NCBI GenBank assembly: GCA_018817995.1
Contig: JAHISW010000042.1
Coordinates: forward strand, 1 to 6,442
Source: Patescibacteria group bacterium
Lineage (GTDB): Bacteria > Patescibacteriota > Minisyncoccia > JAHISW01 > Tagabacteraceae
DNA length: 6,442 bases
Direction of reading: 5' to 3'
Shown here: one piece after another, positions 1 through 4,692 of the stretch
Position numbering within the stretch: the stretch's first letter is position 1
Layout of the letters: the number at the start of each line of letters is the position of its first letter
Notes under the pieces: model-generated
What the model was told of the DNA's origin: nothing
What the model saw: only the letters and a program-made list of their open reading frames with translations
The model's database searches: none
Program-made: the position numbers and the translations under genes

Positions 1-2
1 AT

Positions 3-740
3 TACAACACTGCAAGTAAGGTTATTAAGATGTACGATGGCAGTGATTGGTTTACTGTTGGCACAACAACAAGCGGTTTGACCTTGAGCGGACACAGACT
101 TCAGCTTGCCGATTTGAATCATTATTTGACATTAGGCACAACCACACAGTCGGGGCTTTCTATGTTGACACTGGAAGCGACTTCAACTGCGGCTATTCCG
201 CTCACATTGAGAGGTTATGCAAGCCAGACGGCGAATCTTTTCCAAGTGCATGATGTTGCCGGAACAGAATTATTCGCTCTTGATTTTGCGGGCAACGCTT
301 CCACTACGATGATTTCCACAACCGGAAATATTTGGGTGGACGGTATTTTAACTGTTGCTGGAAACAGTGTTCAAGCTTCTGCTGATATTGGTGGAGGGTA
401 CAACACCCTTGGCACCGGTTCCGGTATTACTCTTTCAACGGCGGGCAAAATTCAATTGAACAGCGATTTGGAAGTTAATGGTTATGCGACAACAACGGCT
501 TCAAATGGTAATTTCAACACCAATGGATCAATAGCGATTGCTTCTACAACTCCGGCGCAAGAACTTACTGTTACAGGTGACGCATATTTTGGGTCAGCTG
601 CAACCACCACATTGCACATTAAATCAACAGCCGCAAGCACCGGTGGTTGTGTTGAGATAGAAGGAGCAAATGATACTATTTATAGATTTTATGCGACAAC
701 AACAGGACCTATTATATTAGAAGCAGGTGTTTGTCAGTAA
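3..740 (+). CDS. Secreted fibre-like surface protein, 3' end only
   Basis: The frame is open from the first bases of the window, so the true start lies upstream; the methionine at base 30 sits mid-domain (preceded by YNTASKVIK) and is not a convincing start. About 245 residues are visible, ending in TAA. They are rich in Thr, Ser, Gly and Ala, nearly free of charge, and made of short beta-strand-like units such as 'YDGSDWFTVGTTTSG', 'SQTANLFQVHDVAGTELFALD' and 'STTPAQELTVTGDAYFG'. Such units resemble phage tail-fibre and large Patescibacteria surface proteins. The last ~35 residues (GGCVEIEGANDTIYRFYATTT, then an ending in EAGVCQ) form a compact end with two cysteines that could pair. Inferred role: a cell-surface fibre or adhesin; the ligand is unknown. 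The next gene begins 29 bases later with no terminator between them, so the two are probably co-transcribed. Family recognition is from memory only. Confidence 0.8.
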   Translation, partial: YNTASKVIKMYDGSDWFTVGTTTSGLTLSGHRLQLADLNHYLTLGTTTQSGLSMLTLEATSTAAIPLTLRGYASQTANLFQVHDVAGTELFALDFAGNASTTMISTTGNIWVDGILTVAGNSVQASADIGGGYNTLGTGSGITLSTAGKIQLNSDLEVNGYATTTASNGNFNTNGSIAIASTTPAQELTVTGDAYFGSAATTTLHIKSTAASTGGCVEIEGANDTIYRFYATTTGPIILEAGVCQ

Positions 741-769
741 TGGTTATTAAATGTAATTAAACAGGTATT

Positions 770-1999
770 ATGAGAATTTATTTAACAATCTTTCTGTCCA
801 TCCTGCTTGTTCCATTTGTAACTTTTGCTGCTAGTACAGATGTCTCTGTGTCTGATTCTGCTGTTATAACTGTTGGAGGATATGATTTAATCGTAAGCGG
901 AACTGCAAGTTTTGACTCTATCACGGTAAATGCCGATAATTTCACAATGATTTTATCAAAAGGCGCTTCTATGACTGTTACATCTACAGACAGGAGGAGT
1001 TTTACGGTTTCACCAGATACTTATTTGGAAAGTTTTGGTTGTGGTTCTAGCGTTTCAACTTTGATAGTTAGTAATCATGTTTGGGATGTTGCGGTTACGG
1101 TTACTGTGACGCCTTCTTCTAGCGCTTGTTCAGTGGGTTCTAGTGGGAGTGGTGGTTCTTCTGGCGGTGGCGGAGGAGGTGGAGGTAGTGTACCAACTCC
1201 TGTTTATGTGGTAATTCCCGGAACAGACACAACAACTACAGTTCCAGCAGAAACAACTCCTGCAACAACTCCTGCAGTAACTCCTACAACAATTTCTGCA
1301 GTTAGCGCGACATTTACCCAAACAATGAAAATTGGCATGTCCAGCGCGGATATCAAGAGTTTGCAACAATTACTTAACTCCGATCCGGATACGCAAATCG
1401 CGTCATCAGGCGTAGGTTCTCCCGGAAATGAGACAGAGTATTTTGGTTCTTTAACCAAAAAAGCTGTTCAGAAATTCCAAAAAAAGTACGACATTGTTTC
1501 CTCGGGTGACGAAAATACAACCGGTTATGGTTTAGTTGGTCCGGGTACGAGAGCTAAATTGGCAGAAGTTTTTGCAGGTGGTGTTTCAGCTCCAACAGCT
1601 CCAACAACTACAACTGGGGTTTCAGCAACATTTGCGTCAGGTATGGGTAGTGGAATGTCTAATACCAATATCAAACGGTTACAACAATTACTTAACTCCG
1701 ATTCGGATACGCAAATCGCGTCATCAGGCGTAGGTTCTCCCGGAAACGAAACAGAGTATTTTGGTTCTCTGACCGAAAAGGCTGTCCAAAAATTCCAGGA
1801 AAAACATGGCATAGCCAAGAAGGGTGATTCCGGCTACGGTTATGTTGGGCCTAAGACTCGGGCTAAAATAGCCGAAGTATTCAGCGGACAAACGCAAACG
1901 CAAACTCAGACTCAATCTCAAACAGAAACACTGCAGGCTCAAATTCAGCAAATGCTTCAACAAGTGGAAGCTTTGCAGGCGCAGTTGAACGCGATATAG
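770..1999 (+). CDS. Secreted protein with two peptidoglycan-binding domains
   Basis: A 409-residue secreted wall-binding protein. Residues 1-20 (MRIYLTIFLSILLVPFVTFA) form a signal peptide with likely cleavage after Ala20. Residues 21-120 are a beta-rich domain of unknown function with Cys91 and Cys120. Residues 121-140 are a Gly/Ser linker including eight consecutive Gly, and 141-180 are Thr/Pro-rich. Two peptidoglycan-binding_1-like domains follow at about 182-268 and 288-371. Each has a 'LQQLLNSD' helix, 'YFGSLT-KAVQKFQ' and 'GYG-VGP-TRAK', the family core, plus a long insert ending in GSPGNETEYFG. This variant is common in Parcubacteria. Residues 373-409 are Gln-rich and probably coiled coil. 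No catalytic domain is visible, so it likely anchors or scaffolds at the cell wall. The start has only a weak AGG four bases upstream, but the signal peptide supports it. Likely co-transcribed with the gene before; a terminator follows at 2027. Confidence 0.9.
   Translation: MRIYLTIFLSILLVPFVTFAASTDVSVSDSAVITVGGYDLIVSGTASFDSITVNADNFTMILSKGASMTVTSTDRRSFTVSPDTYLESFGCGSSVSTLIVSNHVWDVAVTVTVTPSSSACSVGSSGSGGSSGGGGGGGGSVPTPVYVVIPGTDTTTTVPAETTPATTPAVTPTTISAVSATFTQTMKIGMSSADIKSLQQLLNSDPDTQIASSGVGSPGNETEYFGSLTKKAVQKFQKKYDIVSSGDENTTGYGLVGPGTRAKLAEVFAGGVSAPTAPTTTTGVSATFASGMGSGMSNTNIKRLQQLLNSDSDTQIASSGVGSPGNETEYFGSLTEKAVQKFQEKHGIAKKGDSGYGYVGPKTRAKIAEVFSGQTQTQTQTQSQTETLQAQIQQMLQQVEALQAQLNAI
1253..1288 (+). 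repeat. 12-bp tandem repeat coding for TTPA linker
   Basis: ACAACTCCTGCA occurs twice exactly (1253-1264 and 1265-1276) and a third degenerate copy follows (1277-1288). In frame it encodes TTPA-TTPA-VTPT, residues 162-173, in the linker between the N-terminal domain and the first peptidoglycan-binding domain. Such repeats can expand or shrink by slippage and so change linker length. Confidence 0.85.
1364..1768 (+). repeat. Direct repeat pair from duplicated peptidoglycan-binding domain
   Basis: Bases 1364-1428 and 1682-1746 are identical except at one position (1385 against 1703), offset by exactly 318 bp. Similarity continues to 1450 and 1768 with mostly silent changes (for example 1429/1747 and 1432/1750). 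The repeat lies inside the 770-1999 gene and covers the first half of each peptidoglycan-binding domain; the second halves are far more divergent. This is an intragenic domain duplication, possibly homogenised by gene conversion. Confidence 0.9.
1889..1930 (+). repeat. Hexamer tandem repeat coding for QT tail
   Basis: Seven consecutive hexamers of the type CAAACG/CAAACT/CAGACT/CAATCT/CAAACA/GAAACA encode QT-QT-QT-QT-QS-QT-ET, residues 374-387, at the start of the Gln-rich tail of the wall-binding protein. The first two copies are identical and the rest differ by single bases. It is likely a slippage-grown spacer before the terminal helix (LQAQIQQMLQQVEALQAQL). Confidence 0.85.
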
Positions 2000-2026
2000 T
2001 AAAAATCTGCAAAAGTTAACGAATCT

Positions 2027-2055
2027 AAAAACCGTCTCTTGTGAAGGCGGTTTTT
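2027..2055 (+). terminator. Intrinsic terminator after the wall-binding protein gene
   Basis: Left arm AAAAACCGTCT and right arm AGGCGGTTTTT pair over 11 positions, with one G-T wobble, around the 7-base loop CTTGTGA. The hairpin ends in a T run, lies 27 bases after the TAG stop and closes the transcription unit of the first two genes. The A-rich left arm means it could also act on the opposite strand. Confidence 0.9.
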
Positions 2056-2057
2056 AG

Positions 2058-2086
2058 TTGCAAAAATAAAATTTATATACTAAATT
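2058..2086 (+). promoter_or_regulatory. Candidate promoter for the epimerase gene
   Basis: TTGCAA (2058-2063) and TAAATT (2081-2086) are separated by 17 bases. TATACT (2076-2081) is an overlapping alternative -10. The site lies between the preceding terminator and the start at 2123, where a promoter for this apparently single gene is expected. It is the best match by eye in a very AT-rich stretch where false matches are common. Confidence 0.45.
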
Positions 2087-2122
2087 ATAGACAGTGTTTC
2101 ATTGAAAAAGGGAGGTAAAATC

Positions 2123-3094
2123 ATGAAAGTTTTGGTAACTGGAGGACTTGGTTTTATTGGTTCGCATATTGTTGATAGACTTATTGGTAATGGTCATGAA
2201 GTTGCCGTTATTGATAGAAAACTTTGGACTGAATATGATGATTATGCGAATGTGGGAGCGTATTATTTTCAGCGTGATATTTCCAACGCAAAACAAACAA
2301 GAGAATGTTTTTACAAGTTTTGTCCTAATTATGTAATACATTGCGCCGCAGAAGCTAGGATACAGCCGTCTTTTGAAAACCCTTATTTATATTTCAGGAC
2401 GAATGTTGTTGGTACTAGAAATATCTTAGTACTTTCTAAAATATTTGGCGTAAGGCGAGTTGTTTATTCAGCATCTTCTTCTGCCTATGGCGACCAAACC
2501 AAAATGCCTCTTCGGGAAGATATGGCTTTATCTCCGCAGGCGCTTCATCCTTATGGTTCCACAAAAAGAATGGGTGAAATGCTGATGAAGGATATGGGGA
2601 AAATGACAAAAGGGCCGGAGACAGTTTGCTTGAGATACTTTAATGTCTACGGATCGCGACAGACGATGCTGGCAGACGGGCCTTACGCTACGGTAATAGG
2701 AATTTTTCTTGAGCAATACAAAAAGGGAATGCCTTTGACAATTGTTCCCGACGGTTACCAAATGAGAGATTTTACTCATGTTTCAGATGTTGCCAGGGCA
2801 AATATTATGGCAATGTTTTCGGATAGGGTAGGCAATGCTGAGATAATAAACATTGGTTCCGGGGAGAATTATTCAATGTGGGATGTGGCCCGGTTGGTTT
2901 TGGGTATTTCTCAAGACAGAGTGCCACGTCCATTTGAATTGGTTAAGTTGAAAAAGTGTGTGATGTTACCTCCTCGCAAAGCGGAAGTTTTTGAAACCCT
3001 TGCCGATATTTCAAGAGCGAAAAATTTTCTCGGATGGGAGCCGACAATTTCTTTGGAAGAGGGAATAGAATTATTAAAAAAGAACAAAATATAA
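2123..3094 (+). CDS. NAD-dependent sugar-nucleotide epimerase (extended SDR)
   Basis: A 323-residue extended short-chain dehydrogenase, most like the UDP-glucose / UDP-N-acetylglucosamine 4-epimerase group, which inverts the C4 hydroxyl of a nucleotide sugar through bound NAD. Visible marks are the N-terminal Rossmann motif TGGLGFIGSH (residues 6-15), Asp31 ending the second strand (NAD ribose contact), HCAAEA (73-78), and a Ser119 / Tyr144-x3-Lys148 triad with the usual 25-residue Ser-Tyr spacing. RYFNVYG (171-177), MRDFTHVSDVA (214-224), INIGSG (242-247) and the closing EVFETLADISRAKNFLGWEP are also family-typical. Length is normal. The start at 2123 is chosen for the strong ribosome site GGGAGGT (2110-2116) six bases ahead; an in-frame TTG at 2102 lies upstream of that site. 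It is monocistronic and probably cytoplasmic, supplying sugars for surface glycans. The exact substrate cannot be read from sequence, so galE is not assigned. Confidence 0.93.
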   Translation: MKVLVTGGLGFIGSHIVDRLIGNGHEVAVIDRKLWTEYDDYANVGAYYFQRDISNAKQTRECFYKFCPNYVIHCAAEARIQPSFENPYLYFRTNVVGTRNILVLSKIFGVRRVVYSASSSAYGDQTKMPLREDMALSPQALHPYGSTKRMGEMLMKDMGKMTKGPETVCLRYFNVYGSRQTMLADGPYATVIGIFLEQYKKGMPLTIVPDGYQMRDFTHVSDVARANIMAMFSDRVGNAEIINIGSGENYSMWDVARLVLGISQDRVPRPFELVKLKKCVMLPPRKAEVFETLADISRAKNFLGWEPTISLEEGIELLKKNKI

Positions 3095-3102
3095 AGATAT
3101 TC

Positions 3103-3131
3103 ACAACCCCGCCATGGTGGGGTTGTTTTTT
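3103..3131 (+). terminator. Intrinsic terminator after the epimerase gene
   Basis: ACAACCCCGC (3103-3112) pairs with GTGGGGTTGT (3117-3126), one G-T wobble, around the loop CATG, and is followed by T through 3131. It starts 8 bases after the TAA stop. Confidence 0.93.
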
Positions 3132-3151
3132 ATTCTAAAGTATGCTATATA
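3123..3151 (+). promoter_or_regulatory. Possible promoter overlapping the terminator
   Basis: TTGTTT (3123-3128) and TATATA (3146-3151) are 17 bases apart, followed by more AT-rich sequence. The -35 falls in the 3' arm and T tract of the epimerase terminator. If used, transcription would start near 3158 and run into the hairpin at 3199-3230. The -10 lies in an alternating TA run, so chance is a real possibility. Confidence 0.3.
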
Positions 3152-3157
3152 TATAAA

Positions 3158-3234
3158 TATGTGAGTGTTTCCCATTTTGGGAGTTCATTCTATGTCTGCA
3201 TAAAGCCCCTACGTAAGTGGGGGTTTTATGTTTG
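3158..3234 (+). ncRNA. Possible short structured RNA
   Basis: Between the candidate promoter at 3123-3151 and the hairpin at 3199-3230 is a stretch of about 75 bases with no coding potential. It would fold into a 5-bp hairpin TCCCA-TTT-TGGGA (3170-3182), a single-stranded linker (3183-3198), then a 14-bp terminal hairpin and a T-rich tail. This promoter, small stem, linker and terminator arrangement fits a small RNA. No known family is recognised. The terminal hairpin might instead be a second terminator for the epimerase gene. Confidence 0.25.
3199..3230 (+). terminator. 14-bp hairpin with GTAA tetraloop
   Basis: CATAAAGCCCCTAC (3199-3212) pairs with GTGGGGGTTTTATG (3217-3230) at all 14 positions, two of them G-T wobbles, around GTAA, a GNRA-type stable tetraloop. 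TTTGTGT follows. It lies 68 bases after the epimerase terminator with no gene between them. It is a terminator for whatever starts in 3131-3199, a backup terminator, or a terminator for the minus strand (the left side carries an A-rich run). Confidence 0.6.
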
Positions 3235-3351
3235 TGTATGACAAGCGTGCCGATATCGGGTGGTGCACTTACTTACGATCGGATTTAAGTGTAGCGTTGT
3301 GGATTTGGGGATTTGGGGATGGGGGCGACACAAAAAATGGTGATTTTTTGA
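3231..3351. repeat. Non-coding stretch with G-rich tandem and AT hairpin
   Basis: No supported gene lies here. It holds a 10-bp palindrome CCGATATCGG (3250-3259). It also has a G-rich tract at 3301-3325, in which ATTTGGGG is repeated exactly (3303-3310, 3311-3318) before ATGGGGG, so GG, GGGG, GGGG and GGGGG runs are spaced by 4, 4 and 2 bases and could form a G-quadruplex on the + strand. A hairpin CAAAAAAT / ATTTTTTG around GGTG (3331-3350) sits directly before the promoter of the next gene. Confidence 0.6.
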
Positions 3352-3380
3352 TTGACAGGTAGAACGTTATATGCTTGTAT
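3352..3380 (+). promoter_or_regulatory. Promoter for the 3419 gene
   Basis: A perfect -35 TTGACA (3352-3357) is followed after 17 bases by TTGTAT (3375-3380), preceded by TGC, an extended -10 element. TATAAC (3378-3383) is an overlapping alternative. It is about 40 bases before the start at 3419, downstream of the preceding terminators, which fits a housekeeping-type promoter for a single gene. Confidence 0.65.
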
Positions 3381-3418
3381 AACTACAAACAAATCGATAT
3401 TTGAAAAGGAGAAGACAA

Positions 3419-3955
3419 ATGCAGAAGGCTTTAGTTTTACTCGTTGCAATAACGGCATGCGCTGTTTTGGCAGTAGGACTTCATGTTGGTGTTATGTATT
3501 TGACTTTTGACAAGAGAGTAAATCAAATAATTTCCCAAAGAGAATTCGCCGTTGATGTTGCAGATGTTGAGGCCACAATTAGCCATATTTCAATGCCGAT
3601 TGATAAGGCGGAAGGAAAAAGAACAAGGCGTTTTGTTTCCCAGCTTATAAAATCAGAGAGTTTTTTGAGGGTTGTTAAAAATCGACAAGAAAGAATCACT
3701 ATAAAGAATTTTTTAGTAACACATGGTTGGAGAGTGCCTATAGAAAGAATTTTTTCTGATTCTGGGGAAATAGAAAAAGAAACAGGTTTGATTTTTTTTG
3801 TAGACAAAAAAGATTTACTTGGATGTTCTTTTTATAAATTTTCAGGTGATGGCTCTTTTTCTAGACGATCTTTGTCCTCTGTTGCCATATCTGATATTCC
3901 GACCCTTGAAATAGTAAAAGTGGCAATTATCAAAGCAATAAGAATAAGAAAATAG
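3419..3955 (+). CDS. Membrane-anchored protein of unknown function
   Basis: A 178-residue protein I do not recognise. Residues 4-28 (ALVLLVAITACAVLAVGLHVGVMYL) make one N-terminal membrane span or uncleaved signal anchor. Residues 30-178 form a soluble, basic domain with mixed helix and strand character: a helix-like stretch around 35-57, a Lys/Arg-rich segment 64-95 and a beta-like section GLIFFVDKKDLLGCSFYKFS (123-142). No repeats or catalytic motif are evident. Most of it probably lies outside the membrane. The start at 3419 is chosen because AAGGAG (3406-3411) sits 7 bases ahead; an in-frame TTG at 3401 precedes that ribosome site. It has its own promoter (3352-3380) and terminator (3967-4000), so it appears to be a single-gene unit. 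The C-terminal helix (LEIVKVAIIKAIRIRK) is strongly basic. Confidence 0.8.
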   Translation: MQKALVLLVAITACAVLAVGLHVGVMYLTFDKRVNQIISQREFAVDVADVEATISHISMPIDKAEGKRTRRFVSQLIKSESFLRVVKNRQERITIKNFLVTHGWRVPIERIFSDSGEIEKETGLIFFVDKKDLLGCSFYKFSGDGSFSRRSLSSVAISDIPTLEIVKVAIIKAIRIRK

Positions 3956-3966
3956 AGAGGTAGATT

Positions 3967-4000
3967 AAATGCTTGGAAGAAATTCTTTCAAGCATTTTTT
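3967..4000 (+). terminator. Intrinsic terminator after the 3419 gene
   Basis: AAATGCTTGGAAGA (3967-3980) pairs with TCTTTCAAGCATTT (3984-3997), 14 positions with one G-T wobble, around a 3-base loop, and runs into T through 4000. It begins 11 bases after the TAG stop. Confidence 0.93.
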
Positions 4001-4067
4001 GCATTCCAATCACGAGGAAAAGAGTTTCTTCCTTGAGATAGGACATTTTATTTAACTTGGGTTCCAG

Positions 4068-4118
4068 TTCTTAGCGCAATATTTTAATATATAATCCTCA
4101 CGGTCGTGAGAGTTATAT
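4068..4118 (+). promoter_or_regulatory. Perfect TATAAT inside a large inverted repeat
   Basis: TATAAT (4090-4095) is a perfect -10; TTCTTA (4068-4073) is a poor -35 at 16 bases. The -10 is inside the left arm of an inverted repeat: 4088-4101 pairs with 4106-4119 at all positions except C4096/A4111, with one G-T wobble, around GGTC. The core is CTCACGGTCGTGAG (4097-4110). The predicted start point (about 4102) falls at its centre, so a protein bound to the repeat would cover -10 and +1. T-rich sequence follows (4121-4130), so it could alternatively be a weak terminator. Function inferred, not proven. Confidence 0.4.
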
Positions 4119-4132
4119 AGTTTTGTTTTTGT

Positions 4133-4175
4133 AAATAGGTACCTATTTGGTGCTATAGCAGGGGATAGGTACCTG
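4133..4175 (+). promoter_or_regulatory. Paired palindromic operator-like sites or RNA hairpin
   Basis: AAATAGGTACCTATTT (4133-4148) is a perfect 16-bp palindrome. ATAGGTACCT recurs at 4165-4174. The two AGGTACCT centres (4140.5 and 4170.5) are exactly 30 bp apart, about three helical turns, and a third palindrome TGCTATAGCA (4151-4160) is centred at the midpoint, 4155.5. The whole also forms one inverted repeat: 4137-4146 pairs with 4165-4174 (10 bp), then two wobbles, a GG/GG mismatch and a TGC-TATA-GCA tip. The second site ends 9 bases before a candidate -35. This looks like a double operator for a dimeric regulator, or a structured 5' leader for the small secreted protein gene. Confidence 0.55.
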
Positions 4176-4183
4176 AAAAAGAT

Positions 4184-4212
4184 TTGACTTTCTGATGCCA
4201 AATTGTTAGTTT
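4184..4212 (+). promoter_or_regulatory. Candidate promoter for the small secreted protein
   Basis: TTGACT (4184-4189), five of six to consensus, is followed at 17 bases by TAGTTT (4207-4212), which keeps only the first two and last -10 bases. It lies just downstream of the palindromic array and about 40 bases before the start at 4254. If it is the true promoter, the array is upstream of -35, a place typical for activators; if the TATAAT at 4090 is used, the array is in the leader RNA. Confidence 0.4.
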
Positions 4213-4253
4213 GTAGCAAGTAAGAAAAATTCTTTGAAAAGGAGGAGGGGAAT

Positions 4254-4508
4254 ATGAAGAAACAGATCATCCTACTTGTTACTTTAATTTTTTGTTTTTT
4301 GATGTTTGTTCCTGCATTTAGTTTTGCAGAGATTAAGACCATAGAGCATAAAAAAATAGTTTTAGATGGAAATCCTGTTGAAGTCGGAAGAGTGTGTATT
4401 GGTGGATATGAGTATGTGGTTGCTACATTGAATGGGCATGTGGCTATTACACAATCGTTTGAAATTATTCCTGCTACCCATGAACCTATACCCAAAAGGT
4501 GTAAATAA
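4254..4508 (+). CDS. Small secreted protein with two cysteines
   Basis: An 84-residue pre-protein. Residues 1-25 form a clear signal peptide: Lys2-Lys3, a hydrophobic core and an AFSFA cleavage site before Glu26. The mature part is about 59 residues with exactly two cysteines, Cys48 in GRVCIGGYEYVVA and Cys83 two residues from the end in PIPKRCK. They likely form one disulfide after export. The pattern of a Cys-[IV]-x-G-[YF]-x-[FY] core, a 'VAITQSFE' strand and a final Cys resembles small uncharacterised exported proteins, some phage-associated, that I recall in Proteobacteria; this is weak, from memory. No enzyme motif is present. The start is fixed by a strong ribosome site AAGGAGG (4239-4245), 8 bases ahead. 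It appears monocistronic, closed by the terminator at 4539-4579, and preceded by an unusual palindrome-rich control region. Role unknown. Confidence 0.85.
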   Translation: MKKQIILLVTLIFCFLMFVPAFSFAEIKTIEHKKIVLDGNPVEVGRVCIGGYEYVVATLNGHVAITQSFEIIPATHEPIPKRCK

Positions 4509-4538
4509 CGATTAAGAGTTTGAAATAAAATAAAACAT

Positions 4539-4579
4539 AAAAAGCCCTTGGGCTTGTCCCGCAATAACGGGGCTTTTTT
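4539..4579 (+). terminator. Intrinsic terminator with nested inner hairpins
   Basis: AAAAAGCCC (4539-4547) pairs with GGGCTTTTT (4570-4578) and a T6 run ends the element. The 22-base loop contains GGG-CTTGT-type pairing to CCC (4550-4560), and GCCC (4544-4547) can alternatively pair with GGGC (4550-4553). It begins 30 bases after the TAA stop. The A-rich left arm would let it work on both strands. Confidence 0.85.
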
Positions 4580-4627
4580 ATTTATAAAAATTAAAACATT
4601 GGAGGACACTTTTTTGGGACGAGCAAG

Positions 4628-4657
4628 TTGACACTCGGGTGCGGTTCTTGTTACTTT
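4628..4657 (+). promoter_or_regulatory. Promoter for the NTF2-like / phospholipase pair
   Basis: A perfect TTGACA (4628-4633) is followed at 18 bases by TACTTT (4652-4657), preceded by TGT, an extended -10. A second possible -10, TATAAA (4666-4671), lies further down without a good -35. From the first, the transcript would start near 4664, leaving a leader of about 29 bases before 4693; from the second the message would be nearly leaderless. Confidence 0.55.
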
Positions 4658-4692
4658 CTTATTATTATAAACGATAGACAAATTTTATTTCT

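Noticed and set aside
30..740. ATG at base 30 as the true start of the first gene
   Set aside because: The frame is open to the window edge, the sequence before the Met continues the same repeat style, and no ribosome site or signal peptide is present.
1130..1963. Minus-strand and shifted frames over the wall-binding gene
   Set aside because: They mirror the repeat structure and codon bias of the 770-1999 gene (Cys/Arg-rich or Gln-rich by frame shift) and lack starts with ribosome sites.
2099..2779. Open frames opposite to or shifted within the epimerase gene
   Set aside because: The epimerase has a full set of family motifs in its frame; the others are low-complexity shadows.
3228..3362. 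A 44-codon + strand frame with three Trp, starting in the hairpin arm
   Set aside because: The ATG is buried in the 3' arm of the 3199-3230 hairpin, the frame passes through the G-rich repeat and the next gene's -35 box, and no standard ribosome site precedes it. It could be a gene remnant, but nothing supports expression.
4133..4174. Palindromic array as insertion sequence ends or an attachment site
   Set aside because: No transposase or integrase gene, no target duplication and no tRNA are nearby; the array is only 38-46 bp long.
4052..4681. A 209-codon open frame on the minus strand
   Set aside because: It runs antisense across the small secreted protein gene, two terminator-type hairpins and the palindrome array. 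It has no ribosome site and no recognisable domain. The + strand gene inside it has a strong ribosome site and signal peptide.
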